64,000 nucleotides of DNA, from NCBI GenBank assembly GCA_905235225.1, contig CAJOKE010000015.1, positions 82,384 through 146,383 of the forward strand, in the 5' to 3' direction. Source of the stretch: Paludibacteraceae bacterium. Lineage in GTDB: Bacteria > Bacteroidota > Bacteroidia > Bacteroidales > Paludibacteraceae. A program made the translations under genes and the position numbers. Below are positions 54,555 to 63,927 of this stretch, piece after piece. A model generated the notes under the pieces. The model saw only the letters and a program-made list of their open reading frames with translations, ran no database searches and had not been told where the DNA came from. Each line of letters opens with the position of its first letter. Position 1 is the first letter of the stretch.

Positions 54555-56846
54555 ATGAATATTGTAAGAAAGGAGATTACTCTCCCAGATGGTCGTGTGA
54601 TTACATTGGAGACCGGTAAACTTGCTAAACAGGCAGACGGTGCAGTAATGGCGACTCTCGGCAACACAGTAGTGCTTGCCACAGTATGCAGCGCAAAAGA
54701 CGCTGTCCCGGGCACGGATTTTATGCCCTTAACCGTTGAGTACAAAGAGAAATTTGCTTCTGCGGGCCGTTTCCCCGGCGGTTTCACACGCCGTGAAGGC
54801 AAAGCGTCAGACTACGAGATTCTGATTGCGCGTCTGATTGACCGTGCCTTGCGCCCGCTATTCCCTTCCAACTACCATGCAGAGACATTTGTAAATGTTA
54901 CGCTATACTCTGCAGACGGCATTGATATGCCGGAATCCATAGCCGGTCTCGCCGCTTCTGCCGCACTGGCATGTTCAGACATACCTTTTGAAGGCCCGAT
55001 TTCGGAAGTCCGAGTAGCTCGCATCAACGGTGAAATGGTAATCAACCCGACTTTTGAACAATGCGAGCATGCAGACCTTGAATTGATGGTTGCCGCCACA
55101 TTGGACAACATCATGATGGTTGAGGGTGAGATGAAGGAAGTTCCCGAATCCGTTATGCTGGACGCAATCCGCGCAGCTCACGAAGCCATCAAGCCCCAGT
55201 GTCAGGCGCAGTTGGAAATGATGGCTGCCTATGGTAAAACCGAGAAACGGGAGTACTGCCACGAAGTGAACGATGACGAACTCAAACAGGCTGTTCATGA
55301 CTTCTCATATGCCCGCGCTTATGCCCAAGCCACTTCAGCAGACACAGACAAGCATCACCGCGAAGCGATGTTCTCACAAATATGTGAAGATTTTCTGACA
55401 GAGAAAGCGGAATATATCGCACAGAAAGCCGAGGAGCTCGGAATTGAAGTAGCCGAAGTCGAGGCAATGGTCGGCCGCTACTACCATGATGTAGAGAAAG
55501 AAGCAATGCGCCGTGCCGTATTGGACGAAGGCAAGCGTCTGGATGGTCGTAAGACAACTGACATCCGCCCGATTTGGTGCGAAGTAAGCCCGCTGCCGGG
55601 ACCTCACGGTTCATCTATCTTCACACGTGGTGAAACACAATCGCTGTCAACCGTAACGTTGGGAACAAGCCGCGATGAGAAAATCATTGACGAAGCCCTT
55701 ATCCAAGGTACAGACCGTTTCCTACTCCACTATAATTTTCCCCCGTTTGCAACCGGTGAAGCAAAAGCACAGCGCGGTGTAGGCCGCCGCGAGATTGGTC
55801 ACGGTAACCTTGCATGCCGCGCCCTCAAGAACATGATTCCGGAGGACTTCCCGTACAGTGTACGTGTAGTTAGTGATATTTTGGAGTCAAACGGCTCAAG
55901 TTCAATGGCTACCGTTTGCGCCGGAACATTGGCACTGATGGATGCGGGTGTACCTATCAAGAAACCCGTCAGCGGAATCGCTATGGGACTTATTTCCGAG
56001 AACAAAGGAACCAAATATGCTATTCTGAGTGACATATTGGGCGACGAAGACCACCTCGGTGACATGGACTTCAAGACAACAGGAACCCGCGACGGCTTGA
56101 CAGCATGCCAAATGGATATCAAGGTAGATGGTTTGAGTTATGAAATTCTGGAGAATGCCCTTGCACAAGCCCATCAAGCCCGCATGTATATCCTTGACAA
56201 GATTCTGGACACTATGCCTGCTCCGCGTCCTGACCTCAAGCCTCAAGCACCGCGCATCGTTACCTTCTATATTCCGAAAGACCTTATCGGTGCCGTTATT
56301 GGCCCCGGCGGCAAGATTATCCAAGGTATTCAGGCAGAGACCGGTACCGTTGTATCCATTGACGAGGACGAGAAAGGCGGTCGCGTAGAAGTGGCTTCCA
56401 ACAATGGAGAGCAAATGGCTGCCGCCATCGCGAAGATTAAGGCGATTGTCGCCCTTCCCGAAGTAGGCGAGACCTATGAGGCAACCGTCAAGTCACTTAT
56501 GCCCTATGGCTGCTTTGTAGAGTTCATGCCGGGTAAAGAAGGTCTGCTCCATATTTCGGAGATTGACTGGAAACGCTATGAGACAATGGACGAAACGGGT
56601 ATCAAAGAAGGCGACAAAATCAAGATTAAGTTGCTTGAGATTGATGAGAAGACCGGTAAATTCCGTCTCTCCGCCCGCGCACTCAAAGAGAAACCGGCAG
56701 ATTATGTTGAGCCTGAGCGTCCCCAACGTCCCGCACGCGGAGAACGCGGTGAGCGTCCCGAACGTCGAGGACCGCGTCCCGAACGTCGTGACCGTGGTGC
56801 AAAAGACTTTGAAGGCGACAGCGCACGCCTTGACCGCAGACACTAA
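54555..56846 (+). CDS. pnp: Polyribonucleotide nucleotidyltransferase (PNPase)
   Basis: PNPase is a phosphorolytic 3'-5' exoribonuclease of RNA decay. The ~763-aa protein has two RNase PH cores ([20 protein letters not shown] and the second with [16 protein letters not shown]), the KH domain ([15 protein letters not shown]) and an S1 domain ([25 protein letters not shown]), then an Arg/Glu-rich tail ([20 protein letters not shown]) that may bind RNA or partner proteins. I place the start at ATG 54555 (MNIVRKEIT) by family length; ATG 54540 is five codons upstream and cannot be excluded. Monocistronic with promoter and terminator. Confidence 0.95.
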   Translation: MNIVRKEITLPDGRVITLETGKLAKQADGAVMATLGNTVVLATVCSAKDAVPGTDFMPLTVEYKEKFASAGRFPGGFTRREGKASDYEILIARLIDRALRPLFPSNYHAETFVNVTLYSADGIDMPESIAGLAASAALACSDIPFEGPISEVRVARINGEMVINPTFEQCEHADLELMVAATLDNIMMVEGEMKEVPESVMLDAIRAAHEAIKPQCQAQLEMMAAYGKTEKREYCHEVNDDELKQAVHDFSYARAYAQATSADTDKHHREAMFSQICEDFLTEKAEYIAQKAEELGIEVAEVEAMVGRYYHDVEKEAMRRAVLDEGKRLDGRKTTDIRPIWCEVSPLPGPHGSSIFTRGETQSLSTVTLGTSRDEKIIDEALIQGTDRFLLHYNFPPFATGEAKAQRGVGRREIGHGNLACRALKNMIPEDFPYSVRVVSDILESNGSSSMATVCAGTLALMDAGVPIKKPVSGIAMGLISENKGTKYAILSDILGDEDHLGDMDFKTTGTRDGLTACQMDIKVDGLSYEILENALAQAHQARMYILDKILDTMPAPRPDLKPQAPRIVTFYIPKDLIGAVIGPGGKIIQGIQAETGTVVSIDEDEKGGRVEVASNNGEQMAAAIAKIKAIVALPEVGETYEATVKSLMPYGCFVEFMPGKEGLLHISEIDWKRYETMDETGIKEGDKIKIKLLEIDEKTGKFRLSARALKEKPADYVEPERPQRPARGERGERPERRGPRPERRDRGAKDFEGDSARLDRRH

Positions 56847-56874
56847 TCGCAAGGCACGATAATAATCAAACAGA

Positions 56875-56911
56875 AGAAAGTGAGTTCCGATGAGGAGTTC
56901 ACTTTCTTTTT
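56875..56911 (+). terminator. Rho-independent terminator of pnp
   Basis: AGAAAGTGA (56875-56883) and TCACTTTCT (56899-56907) form a 9-bp stem with inner TCC/GGA pairing, followed by TTTTTC. It could serve the convergent gene poorly because the A run on the other side is short. Confidence 0.85.
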
Positions 56912-56983
56912 CTAAGATATTTTTAGCGTGAATATGTGATTCGATTAGAGGGTTATTATCGTTTTATCAAATCATCGCACATG

Positions 56984-59920
56984 CTATAATTGAATCAATG
57001 CTCTATTCGTGAAGCCGTCGATATACATCTCCAGCGGTTTGTCGAGACAAACATGACGGACATATTTTGTTTCTTCTACAGCAGGCATAGCATCCAATTG
57101 GGCAAAATCCAGGAGTTCATTCTGACGGGCAAAAGTATCAACATTGATATAACCGACATTAAATGAAGTCAGGTTCTGGAAGAAATGTGACCCTTGGCTT
57201 GGTTCGATACGGAAATCAGGCAGAGAACACTCCACAATGGCTTTTGCCTCTGAAATATCCCCCCACTGAACGGGAACGCCCAAAGTCGGTATATTGGATC
57301 CCCAACGACCAAAGCCTATAAGTAAATAATTTTTGTTGGCGACACGTATTGCCTGATTCCATTCCCGCATAGTCTGCGCCATCTCCTGCGTATGCAAGAC
57401 ATCAAACGCCTCGGGACGAAGATAAATAATATCACAGACCCCGTCAATCTTACCAATACCAAGTGCGGATTCCGATTTAAGCAATGGCGTTTGAGAAACT
57501 CTGATGTCCTCCCACTCCACTTTGGCAGTCAATGAATCTGCGGAAATAGGACGGATCTGCAAGACATTAAAGACCGCGGGCGATTGCATCAGATCTGCAG
57601 CATATTCAATCTCAACGGGCGTTTTGATTTCCTGCTGGGCTATATCCAACAGGCGGCATATTATATCTGCCAAAGGAAACGTATTATATTTAAGCTGCGG
57701 AGCAAAAGTAATATATCTCGGTCCGTCCGGAAAACAGGAATCGACAATACGCATATTGTCCCTGTCATATGTCGAGGCAATCTTCTTCAATGAATCAAAC
57801 TGCTCGCAGTCAGCAATAGTCAAACGCTCCAGATTAACCGCCTCATCCACAGACATCACAAAGGACTCCGGTTGCATGGACAATGCCAACATCGACTGCT
57901 GCGTATCACGCATCGTGCTGTCCGGGGAAGATAATTGAATAGCCCGTTTCGGATAACGGGGAGAGAAACGCAGCACCTGTTCGCCATCCACCACCACTTT
58001 GCCCAACCCGTATGCAACCTTGGCTATTCCCTCTTCCGCTTTCTCATAATTAACAGGATAGAAATTGACACTTCTTGCCACCCCTGACAAAGTCGGAAAG
58101 AAATAGCCGTTTTGTTCGCTACCACAAACCTCTTGCAATACAATTGCCATTTTCTCCTCTGCAATCACATTACCTGTAGAAAGGATATATCCCTTGGACG
58201 AAGAGAAATAAACAGAGGCATAGACGGATTTGATAGCCTTAGCCAAGAGTCGTAACTGCTGATGTTTGTCGGGAGAGTTCGGAATCATATAGGTTGCATA
58301 CACCCCTGCAAACGGTTGATAATAGGAATCTTCCAATTTGGATGACGATCTGATAGCAAGCGGTTTGTCCACCACATCGATGAACTTCTGCAAAGCCTTG
58401 ACTAATTCAAGCGGCAAGGCGGATGAAATGAATTCAGACAATATTTCATCGTCCGAAGCCGATGAATTGATAACGTATTGCAGTCCGTTTTCCTGAATGA
58501 AGGTGTCAAAGTAATCAGTTGTAATAACCATTGTCCTCGGCACCAGAACACGCACATCCTCCCATTCGTTATAAAGATTGTATTTCTGCAGGATATGATT
58601 CAGGAAAGCTAATCCTCGTGCCTTACCGCCCAAGGAACTGCTGCCAAGTCTGGAGAACCATATAGTATCATTATATGTATCCGCATCAAACTTAGCGACG
58701 ACGCCCAAAGCCTGCTGCATCCGATATTCATGAACGGTTCGTATATTGATGGCACGGATGTTTTCAATGTCATCATCGTCCTTAATAGTTAACGGGCTGA
58801 CCTGTTTTCCCACAGAAAACAAGCCACGCGCAAAGAGCCATTTAGACAAGTAATTATTATCGGACAGACGACGGAAAGCCTTTGCCGGGATAGTTGTCAA
58901 GACCCGTTCAAACCCTTCAAGATCCTTTGCCCTGGCAATCTCCCGCCCGGTTCGTGGATCAATAGCCACAAAATCACCGAACCCGAATTCCCGTCCGATA
59001 TAATCGCTCAGTTCCTGCATGAGTGTTTTGGATGTTTTCATGACAAAGCCTACCCCAAGTTGCTTGGCAACACCACGCATTGAAGCTTGTGATGACTGCA
59101 ACAGAATAGGCATGGTCGGATTATCCCTGCGTATTATACGGCACAGTTTGACTCCGGCATCAAGTTGCTCTGTAGCAGACATATCGCCTTTGTGAAGGAC
59201 AAAACCAATATCAGAAATGACACCGATTATATTTTGCTTGTACTTTTCATATAACTCCAGAGCCTCATCATAGTATGTAGCCATCAGCACTTTGGGGCGT
59301 GCGCGTTTACGGAAAAGCTGCTGTTTCTCATTAATCGCATCCGCGATAGCCACGCTGTTTTGCTGCAGCACAAGCTTGTAAAGAAGCGGCAAATATGTCG
59401 AATAATACCGAACGGAATCCTCGACTAACAGTATTGCCCGAACACCTTCCTCCAAAATATCGTGTTCGGAGTTCATCTTATCCTCTATCAGTTTGATAAT
59501 TGCGATGATGAGGTCGGTCGAATTATTCCAGCAAAAGAAATAATCTATATTTTGCTTGTCTTCATGTTCGATACGCTCATATACTTCTTTGGAAAAAGAA
59601 GACAATAACACAAATGGCGTATCAGGAGCCAATTCTTTCATCTCGGCTGCAAATACAAACGCATCCATTACTCCTGCGTTGTACATTGAAATGACAAGGT
59701 CAAATTGCTCACCGTCACGCACCATTTCGAGTGCTTCGAATTTTGTTTCGGCACGTACAATAGATGGTGGATTACTAAGATTAAGGTCGGAATACTCCTG
59801 TGCGATTTGCACATCCAAGCGTCCGTCTTCCTCCAAGAGGAAGTTATCGTAGTTATTGCAAACAAGCAGTATCCGGCGCACGCGCCTCTCCATCAGTGAT
59901 GTGTAGTTACTGTTTTCCAT
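56984..59920 (-). CDS. Receiver-like / PEP-pyruvate-binding (PPDK_N) fusion protein
   Basis: The 978-aa product has an N-terminal receiver-like domain (about residues 15-150: ILLVCNNYDNFL, FDLVISMYNAGVMDAF), a second one (160-320: AILLVEDSVRYYSTYLP, GVISDIGF) and then a PPDK_N/PEP-synthase ATP-binding domain (from about 430: SSLGGKARGLAFLNHIL, LAIRSSSKLEDSYYQPFAGVYATY). I find no TSHAA-type phosphohistidine motif and no PEP-utilising C-terminal domain, so it cannot run the full PEP synthase cycle. It may couple ATP binding to signalling. Annotation as plain phosphoenolpyruvate synthase would be wrong in function. It lies convergent to pnp. Confidence 0.8.
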   Translation of the reverse strand: MENSNYTSLMERRVRRILLVCNNYDNFLLEEDGRLDVQIAQEYSDLNLSNPPSIVRAETKFEALEMVRDGEQFDLVISMYNAGVMDAFVFAAEMKELAPDTPFVLLSSFSKEVYERIEHEDKQNIDYFFCWNNSTDLIIAIIKLIEDKMNSEHDILEEGVRAILLVEDSVRYYSTYLPLLYKLVLQQNSVAIADAINEKQQLFRKRARPKVLMATYYDEALELYEKYKQNIIGVISDIGFVLHKGDMSATEQLDAGVKLCRIIRRDNPTMPILLQSSQASMRGVAKQLGVGFVMKTSKTLMQELSDYIGREFGFGDFVAIDPRTGREIARAKDLEGFERVLTTIPAKAFRRLSDNNYLSKWLFARGLFSVGKQVSPLTIKDDDDIENIRAINIRTVHEYRMQQALGVVAKFDADTYNDTIWFSRLGSSSLGGKARGLAFLNHILQKYNLYNEWEDVRVLVPRTMVITTDYFDTFIQENGLQYVINSSASDDEILSEFISSALPLELVKALQKFIDVVDKPLAIRSSSKLEDSYYQPFAGVYATYMIPNSPDKHQQLRLLAKAIKSVYASVYFSSSKGYILSTGNVIAEEKMAIVLQEVCGSEQNGYFFPTLSGVARSVNFYPVNYEKAEEGIAKVAYGLGKVVVDGEQVLRFSPRYPKRAIQLSSPDSTMRDTQQSMLALSMQPESFVMSVDEAVNLERLTIADCEQFDSLKKIASTYDRDNMRIVDSCFPDGPRYITFAPQLKYNTFPLADIICRLLDIAQQEIKTPVEIEYAADLMQSPAVFNVLQIRPISADSLTAKVEWEDIRVSQTPLLKSESALGIGKIDGVCDIIYLRPEAFDVLHTQEMAQTMREWNQAIRVANKNYLLIGFGRWGSNIPTLGVPVQWGDISEAKAIVECSLPDFRIEPSQGSHFFQNLTSFNVGYINVDTFARQNELLDFAQLDAMPAVEETKYVRHVCLDKPLEMYIDGFTNRALIQL

Positions 59921-59935
59921 ATATCCATTTTATTC

Positions 59936-59970
59936 CGATATGTCGGGATGTTGGTATTCCGACACATCGA
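59936..59970. promoter_or_regulatory. Inverted repeat upstream of the receiver/PPDK_N gene
   Basis: CGATATGTCGG and CCGACACATCG (one mismatch, 11-bp arms) around a 12-nt centre lie between DUF4298 and the receiver/PPDK_N gene. It may be an operator, an mRNA hairpin of the leader, or a weak terminator of the DUF4298 gene. Confidence 0.45.
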
Positions 59971-59982
59971 ATTTCCAATTAG

Positions 59983-60273
59983 TTATTCATTTTTCAGCTT
60001 CCCGAACCTCTCCAGTAGCCCGTACACCCCGTCCTCCGAGAGTACGCCACGCTTCATGCCAGCGGGCAGGAGACCTGCCTCATCGGCGGCGAAGTCCGCC
60101 TTCCATGCCTCGGAGCTGTAGTACGCCGCGAGGCGGTCTATCTCCGGCTGCAAAGCCTCCTTGCGTGCCGCTGCCTCTGCCGCGCATCCCTGCTCTATCT
60201 CCGCCACAGCTTGCAGCAAAGCGTCGTACAACGCTTCCATCTCCTCTATACGTTTGATGTCAAATGGGGTCAT
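59983..60273 (-). CDS. DUF4298 family small protein
   Basis: A 96-aa acidic, helical protein beginning TPFDIKRIEEMEALYDALLQA and with the C-terminal run LPAGMKRGVLSEDGVYGLLERF, which is the DUF4298 signature (LP..LKRGVLSED..Y.LL). Function unknown. I start at ATG 60273, which is preceded by AAAAGGAG, a Shine-Dalgarno-like element; an in-frame ATG eight codons upstream is less likely. The gene is more GC-rich than its surroundings. Confidence 0.85.
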   Translation of the reverse strand: MTPFDIKRIEEMEALYDALLQAVAEIEQGCAAEAAARKEALQPEIDRLAAYYSSEAWKADFAADEAGLLPAGMKRGVLSEDGVYGLLERFGKLKNE

Positions 60274-60460
60274 TTTTAATCTCCTTTTAAGGTGCAATAT
60301 CTCTGCCGTTAATCAGCCACTCTCGCGCCACTTCCACTTTTCAATTTTCACCTTTCAATTTTCAATTTAATATAACCCCTCTATATATAAGTAAAAATAA
60401 TGCCCAAATCTATCACCTAAAATGCAAGTTTTTTTATTATTCAGTTTTATACATCTACTT

Positions 60461-61648
60461 CTATTTTAAGCCAATAAAATTACTCAACGGCTCAATGTGT
60501 GCCACTTGGGTGTATTTCTTTTTGTGCAAATCAATAGGTTGGTCGTAGTTGACAGGCTTTGTAGGTTCAAAACGCAAAACGGCATAATATGGAGCATTTT
60601 CCGCCGTAAACCCTTTCTCTCGCAAGGCTTCTGCCGTCCATATTTGAAAACCTTTCTTAGTCTGTTTGAATAGTTGCGGGTTGTCGCCATTAGTATGCAA
60701 ACAGATGTAGCCTAAACGCTCAAAGCCTTGTTGGACGAGCAACGAACCTTTGCTATCCCCAGCACGCACGTAAGTAATACCTAATTGCAATGCTATTCCA
60801 CGGTCTTTTTCTCGCATGTGATTGATAAGAACGGTTGATTCTTGTCCATTCTCACGCATTTTGTCGTAGAGTTTTTTGCAGGTCTGTTCATCCTCTAAAG
60901 CTTCGCGGCGACGCAAAGATAGTTCTACAAACTGTGGTTCTTGCTCTATACCTATAAACTTGCGTCCGAGCAGATTGGCGGCAATGCCGGTTGTGCCGGA
61001 ACCGCTAAACGGGTCAAGAATGGTATCGCCTTCGTTTGTTGATGCAAGGATTATCCTATATAGCAGCCGAAGCGGTTTTTGCGTCGGGTGTTTGCCCTGT
61101 AGTTTCTCCCACGAACCCACAGCAGGAATACGCCATACATCGGTCATTTGCGTACCGCCGTTTAATTGTTTCATGGTCTCGTAGTTGAACTTGTGCGTTT
61201 TCTTCTCCAATTTACGTGCCCAAATAATGAGTTCCGTGGAGAAGTTAAAATACTTGCACGACAAGTTGGGTGGCGGGTCGGTTTTCTGCCAAGTAATAGT
61301 ATTCAGCACTTTGTAACCGAGTTCTTGCAAACAGCGCATGACCACGTGGATATTATGGTGTGTGCCACTAATCCAAATAGTTCCGTTGTCTTTCAGTTTG
61401 TGACGGCAAAGAGCAAGCCACTTGCGGTTAAACTCGTAAATATATTCGGGTGTGCCTCCCTTGTCCCAATCGCCTTTGTCCACACAGACCTGTTTACCGC
61501 TCTGCACGCTTATTCCGCCGTTACTTAAAAAGTATGGTGGGTCGGCAAAGATAGTATCAATAGAGTTGTCCTCTATCTCTTGCAGCCGTTCCATGCAATC
61601 GCCTTGTAAGAGAGCGAAATCGGAATATTTTACCTTATTTATAGGCAT
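60461..61648 (-). CDS. Site-specific DNA-methyltransferase, second methylase of the DpnII-type system
   Basis: A 395-aa methyltransferase with the catalytic motif DPPYFLSNGG near the N-terminus, the KTDPPPN region and the SAM-binding motif DPFSGSGTTGIAANLLGRKFIG after it, the beta-class order. DpnII systems usually carry a second enzyme of this type (M.DpnIIB/DpnA), known to act on single-stranded GATC during uptake of DNA. This protein is about 120 residues longer than DpnA, with a C-terminal domain (residues 280-395) containing YVRAGDSKGSLLVQQGFERLG and ending HIEPLSNFIGLK. It is the last gene of the locus and its start overlaps the small CxxC gene by 14 nt. Confidence 0.85.
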   Translation of the reverse strand: MPINKVKYSDFALLQGDCMERLQEIEDNSIDTIFADPPYFLSNGGISVQSGKQVCVDKGDWDKGGTPEYIYEFNRKWLALCRHKLKDNGTIWISGTHHNIHVVMRCLQELGYKVLNTITWQKTDPPPNLSCKYFNFSTELIIWARKLEKKTHKFNYETMKQLNGGTQMTDVWRIPAVGSWEKLQGKHPTQKPLRLLYRIILASTNEGDTILDPFSGSGTTGIAANLLGRKFIGIEQEPQFVELSLRRREALEDEQTCKKLYDKMRENGQESTVLINHMREKDRGIALQLGITYVRAGDSKGSLLVQQGFERLGYICLHTNGDNPQLFKQTKKGFQIWTAEALREKGFTAENAPYYAVLRFEPTKPVNYDQPIDLHKKKYTQVAHIEPLSNFIGLK

Positions 61649-61892
61649 CTATAACCCCGTTTAGAAAGCCCAAAGCGAATGCAGCATGGGGACTTTTGTG
61701 GCGTTGATTTTGAGCTTGACTATAATCCAAATTATCTATAATATCTCCGATGTTGAAATTCTCTGGGAATCCTAGCTGGTAACCTTGTTCATATGCGCAA
61801 GCAGCGCATTTATGTCTACCACGCCCTCCTTGATCAAAAGGAAGATTCGCCATAATATTTTGAACATTAGTGTGATTTCTATTACATGCCAT
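61635..61892 (-). CDS. Small CxxC protein between DpnII nuclease and methylase genes
   Basis: An 85-aa protein with HKCAACAYEQGYQLG in the middle and KSPHAAFALGFLNGVIDAYK at the end. The CxxC pair and upstream HTNVQN suggest a single small metal- or redox-linked fold. I do not know a characterised member; it is embedded in the operon between the nuclease and second methylase, overlapping the latter, so it probably assists or controls the system. Confidence 0.75.
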   Translation of the reverse strand: MACNRNHTNVQNIMANLPFDQGGRGRHKCAACAYEQGYQLGFPENFNIGDIIDNLDYSQAQNQRHKSPHAAFALGFLNGVIDAYK

Positions 61893-61901
61893 GACGATAT
61901 A

Positions 61902-62744
61902 TTATTTTAGTTTGTTGATAAATTCGCTAATTGTAGATAGATTATAGATGCTTGGTATCGCGGCAAATGCCTCTTCCAATTTATTCTTTGCATCATTCCA
62001 CCCAATTCCATCAGTAATCCAGACGAATTCAAATCCAGGTACTCTGTTAATTTTGGGGGCAATATCGGTATAAGAGCGAGCCACCTCATTAAGTTTAGAG
62101 CCTCCTCCACAATAGAAATTGACCTCTATAAGATATGTGATATTGGGCAGCTCGATAGCGAAGTCAAATACTTTTTTATCTTTCCCTAATACTCTGGAAA
62201 TAGCAGGATATTTCTTGCTATTCACTTGCTCTTTTGCTTGAATTCCATTTTGTGCAAAGATTTTAGAAATTGTATCTTCCATTATCTTTCCACTTCTATT
62301 CTTCCTCGCGTTTGAGTCTAAGCCTGTTTCTACGCCAAAAACATAATCCACCAAATTGGTAATTTTACCACTTTGAAATAAATTCGCTAGTCCTGTTTCA
62401 CGTAGAAATTGTAATACGCCCTCTTTACTTTGAGCTAACTCTGCTGTTGTATGATATGCCCAAGACTCAATTTCTTTATATAAACAAGGTTCTTTCTTTG
62501 TCGAACGAACAGCAATCAGTATATCTAAAACATCAAATATTTTGGGGTTCTCGTCCCATAAATCTAAAACAGCTTGTTCTAAATCATCTTTATTCAATAA
62601 GTAATTTAAAGCATTCAGATGTAATTCAATTTTATGAACGGATCTCTGAATTTTGTTAAAATCAGAGTAGAACGATAATGTTCTGTTAGTAACCTTTAAC
62701 TGCCTCATAAAGGTACTAAATTGTTCTTCTGTGTGTGCTGCCAT
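61902..62744 (-). CDS. DpnII-family type II restriction endonuclease (GATC)
   Basis: The 280-aa product matches the DpnII/MboI family that cuts unmethylated GATC. The catalytic PD-(D/E)XK core is visible at about residues 190-215: KKVFDFAIELPN and TYLIEVNFYCGGGSKLNEVARSY, where EVNFY replaces the usual ExK. Earlier motifs GLDSNARKNRSGKIMEDTI are typical for the family. The gene is clearly more AT-rich than the flanking chromosomal genes, suggesting acquisition. It lies 5 nt after the Dam-type methylase, consistent with coupled expression. Confidence 0.92.
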   Translation of the reverse strand: MAAHTEEQFSTFMRQLKVTNRTLSFYSDFNKIQRSVHKIELHLNALNYLLNKDDLEQAVLDLWDENPKIFDVLDILIAVRSTKKEPCLYKEIESWAYHTTAELAQSKEGVLQFLRETGLANLFQSGKITNLVDYVFGVETGLDSNARKNRSGKIMEDTISKIFAQNGIQAKEQVNSKKYPAISRVLGKDKKVFDFAIELPNITYLIEVNFYCGGGSKLNEVARSYTDIAPKINRVPGFEFVWITDGIGWNDAKNKLEEAFAAIPSIYNLSTISEFINKLK

Positions 62745-62749
62745 AATAG

Positions 62750-63655
62750 TTATGCTATCAAAAGTTGTTTTGTTACTATATAATTGTGTACCAATATTTC
62801 AGTCAGTTTTCCTCGCTTGCTTGCATTTGCATTTACGCTACGAGAAGCCCATACACGGTCTATAACATATTGCAAGTAAAGGTCATCAAAGAACATGTCC
62901 GCACAATCGGAGTTACTCAACATAAACTTATACCCTGCGGCTTCCACTTTATCGCAGAACTCTTTTAAACGACGTTGTGCAAGGTCGTTAAATGCGTCTT
63001 TAGTGTAGTCGTTGAAACTGCTGGTGTTGTTGAGCGGGCGATATGGTGGGTCAAAATAAAATAATGTATTTCCCTTTGCGTGTTTAAGTGTTTGTTGGTA
63101 ATCACCTGTGAGAATTTCCACCTTTTGCAGTAGTTCACTATCGGCATAAATGGTATTCGGGTCGCATATAGTTGGCGTTTCGTAACGCCCAAAAGGAACA
63201 TTGAACAATCCTGACTTATTTACGCGGTACAAGCCGTTGAAACATGTGCGGTTGAGAAAGAAGAACAGGGTCGTATTGCGGATAGGGTCTAAAGACTTTG
63301 TATTAAACTCGTCTCGCATACGCAGATAAAACTCCTTGCGAGTTTCTTCGGACGGCAGAGCATAATACGCTTTCTGCATTTCTGTCAAGGAATCAACCAA
63401 CGCAGATGGATTATCGCGCACTACTTTGTAGCAAGTGGTTAAGTCTGGGTTGATGTCGTTAATAATCGCTGACTTGATATTGGAGTGTGTCTGCAACATA
63501 TAAAAGAGCATTGCTCCTCCGCCGACAAACGGCTCAATGTAAGTGACATTCTCCCATTGGTCAAAGTCAGCAGGAAGCAGTGCTTCGAGTTGGTCAATGA
63601 GTTGCGTTTTTCCGCCCACCCATTTGACAAATGGTTTCGCTTTCATTGTATTCAT
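62750..63655 (-). CDS. dam: Dam-type DNA adenine-N6 methyltransferase (M.DpnIIA-like)
   Basis: The 301-aa alpha-class methylase protects GATC sites. Seen are KPFVKWVGGKTQLIDQL (motif X), YIEPFVGGGAMLFYML (motif I), the long target-recognition region and the catalytic DPPYRPLNNTSSFNDYT. It is the first gene of the operon, so protection is made before the nuclease, the expected order. The start at 63655 follows 12 nt after the remnant of a GIY-YIG gene. Confidence 0.94.
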   Translation of the reverse strand: MNTMKAKPFVKWVGGKTQLIDQLEALLPADFDQWENVTYIEPFVGGGAMLFYMLQTHSNIKSAIINDINPDLTTCYKVVRDNPSALVDSLTEMQKAYYALPSEETRKEFYLRMRDEFNTKSLDPIRNTTLFFFLNRTCFNGLYRVNKSGLFNVPFGRYETPTICDPNTIYADSELLQKVEILTGDYQQTLKHAKGNTLFYFDPPYRPLNNTSSFNDYTKDAFNDLAQRRLKEFCDKVEAAGYKFMLSNSDCADMFFDDLYLQYVIDRVWASRSVNANASKRGKLTEILVHNYIVTKQLLIA

Positions 63656-63666
63656 CTTATTAATAT

Positions 63667-63859
63667 TTATTCTTCGTTTTCTTTTCTAATATCGTCCAAT
63701 ACTTTTCCGTTATAGGAGAAATAACGGAAGCGGAACGGCTGTATTATCCAACTCCTTGCTTCGTATATCCACAGGGCGGCTGCTTTTGCCGATCTTCACC
63801 CAATCCTCGCGGAAACTTGGATTGGTGAGAATATATACATATCCGGGGTCTTTATTCAT
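63667..63859 (-). pseudogene. GIY-YIG (T5orf172-like) gene remnant with internal deletion
   Basis: From ATG 63859 the minus strand encodes MNKDPGYVYILTNPSFRE and DWVKIGKSSRPVDIRSKELD, the beginning of a T5orf172/GIY-YIG-type nuclease-like protein, and then stops after about 50 codons. A second frame that ends at 63667 encodes FRYFSYNGKVLDDIRKENEE, which looks like the natural C-terminal end of the same family. The ~150 to 250 internal residues are missing and the junction is out of frame. It is inactive by this reading. Confidence 0.65.
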
Positions 63860-63927
63860 TATATATATTGTTATTGTTGTTTACTCAGTTGGGCTATAAC
63901 AAAGCCACGGAGGGTGTAGTTTTACTA

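Noticed and set aside
59940..60257. Plus-strand Pro/Arg-rich frame over DUF4298
   Set aside because: Shadow of the GC-rich DUF4298 gene; composition is typical of an antisense reading.
60301..60460. Possible small gene or terminator after the second methylase
   Set aside because: AT-rich spacer with TTTCAATTTT-like repeats; no hairpin with T run and no credible frame.
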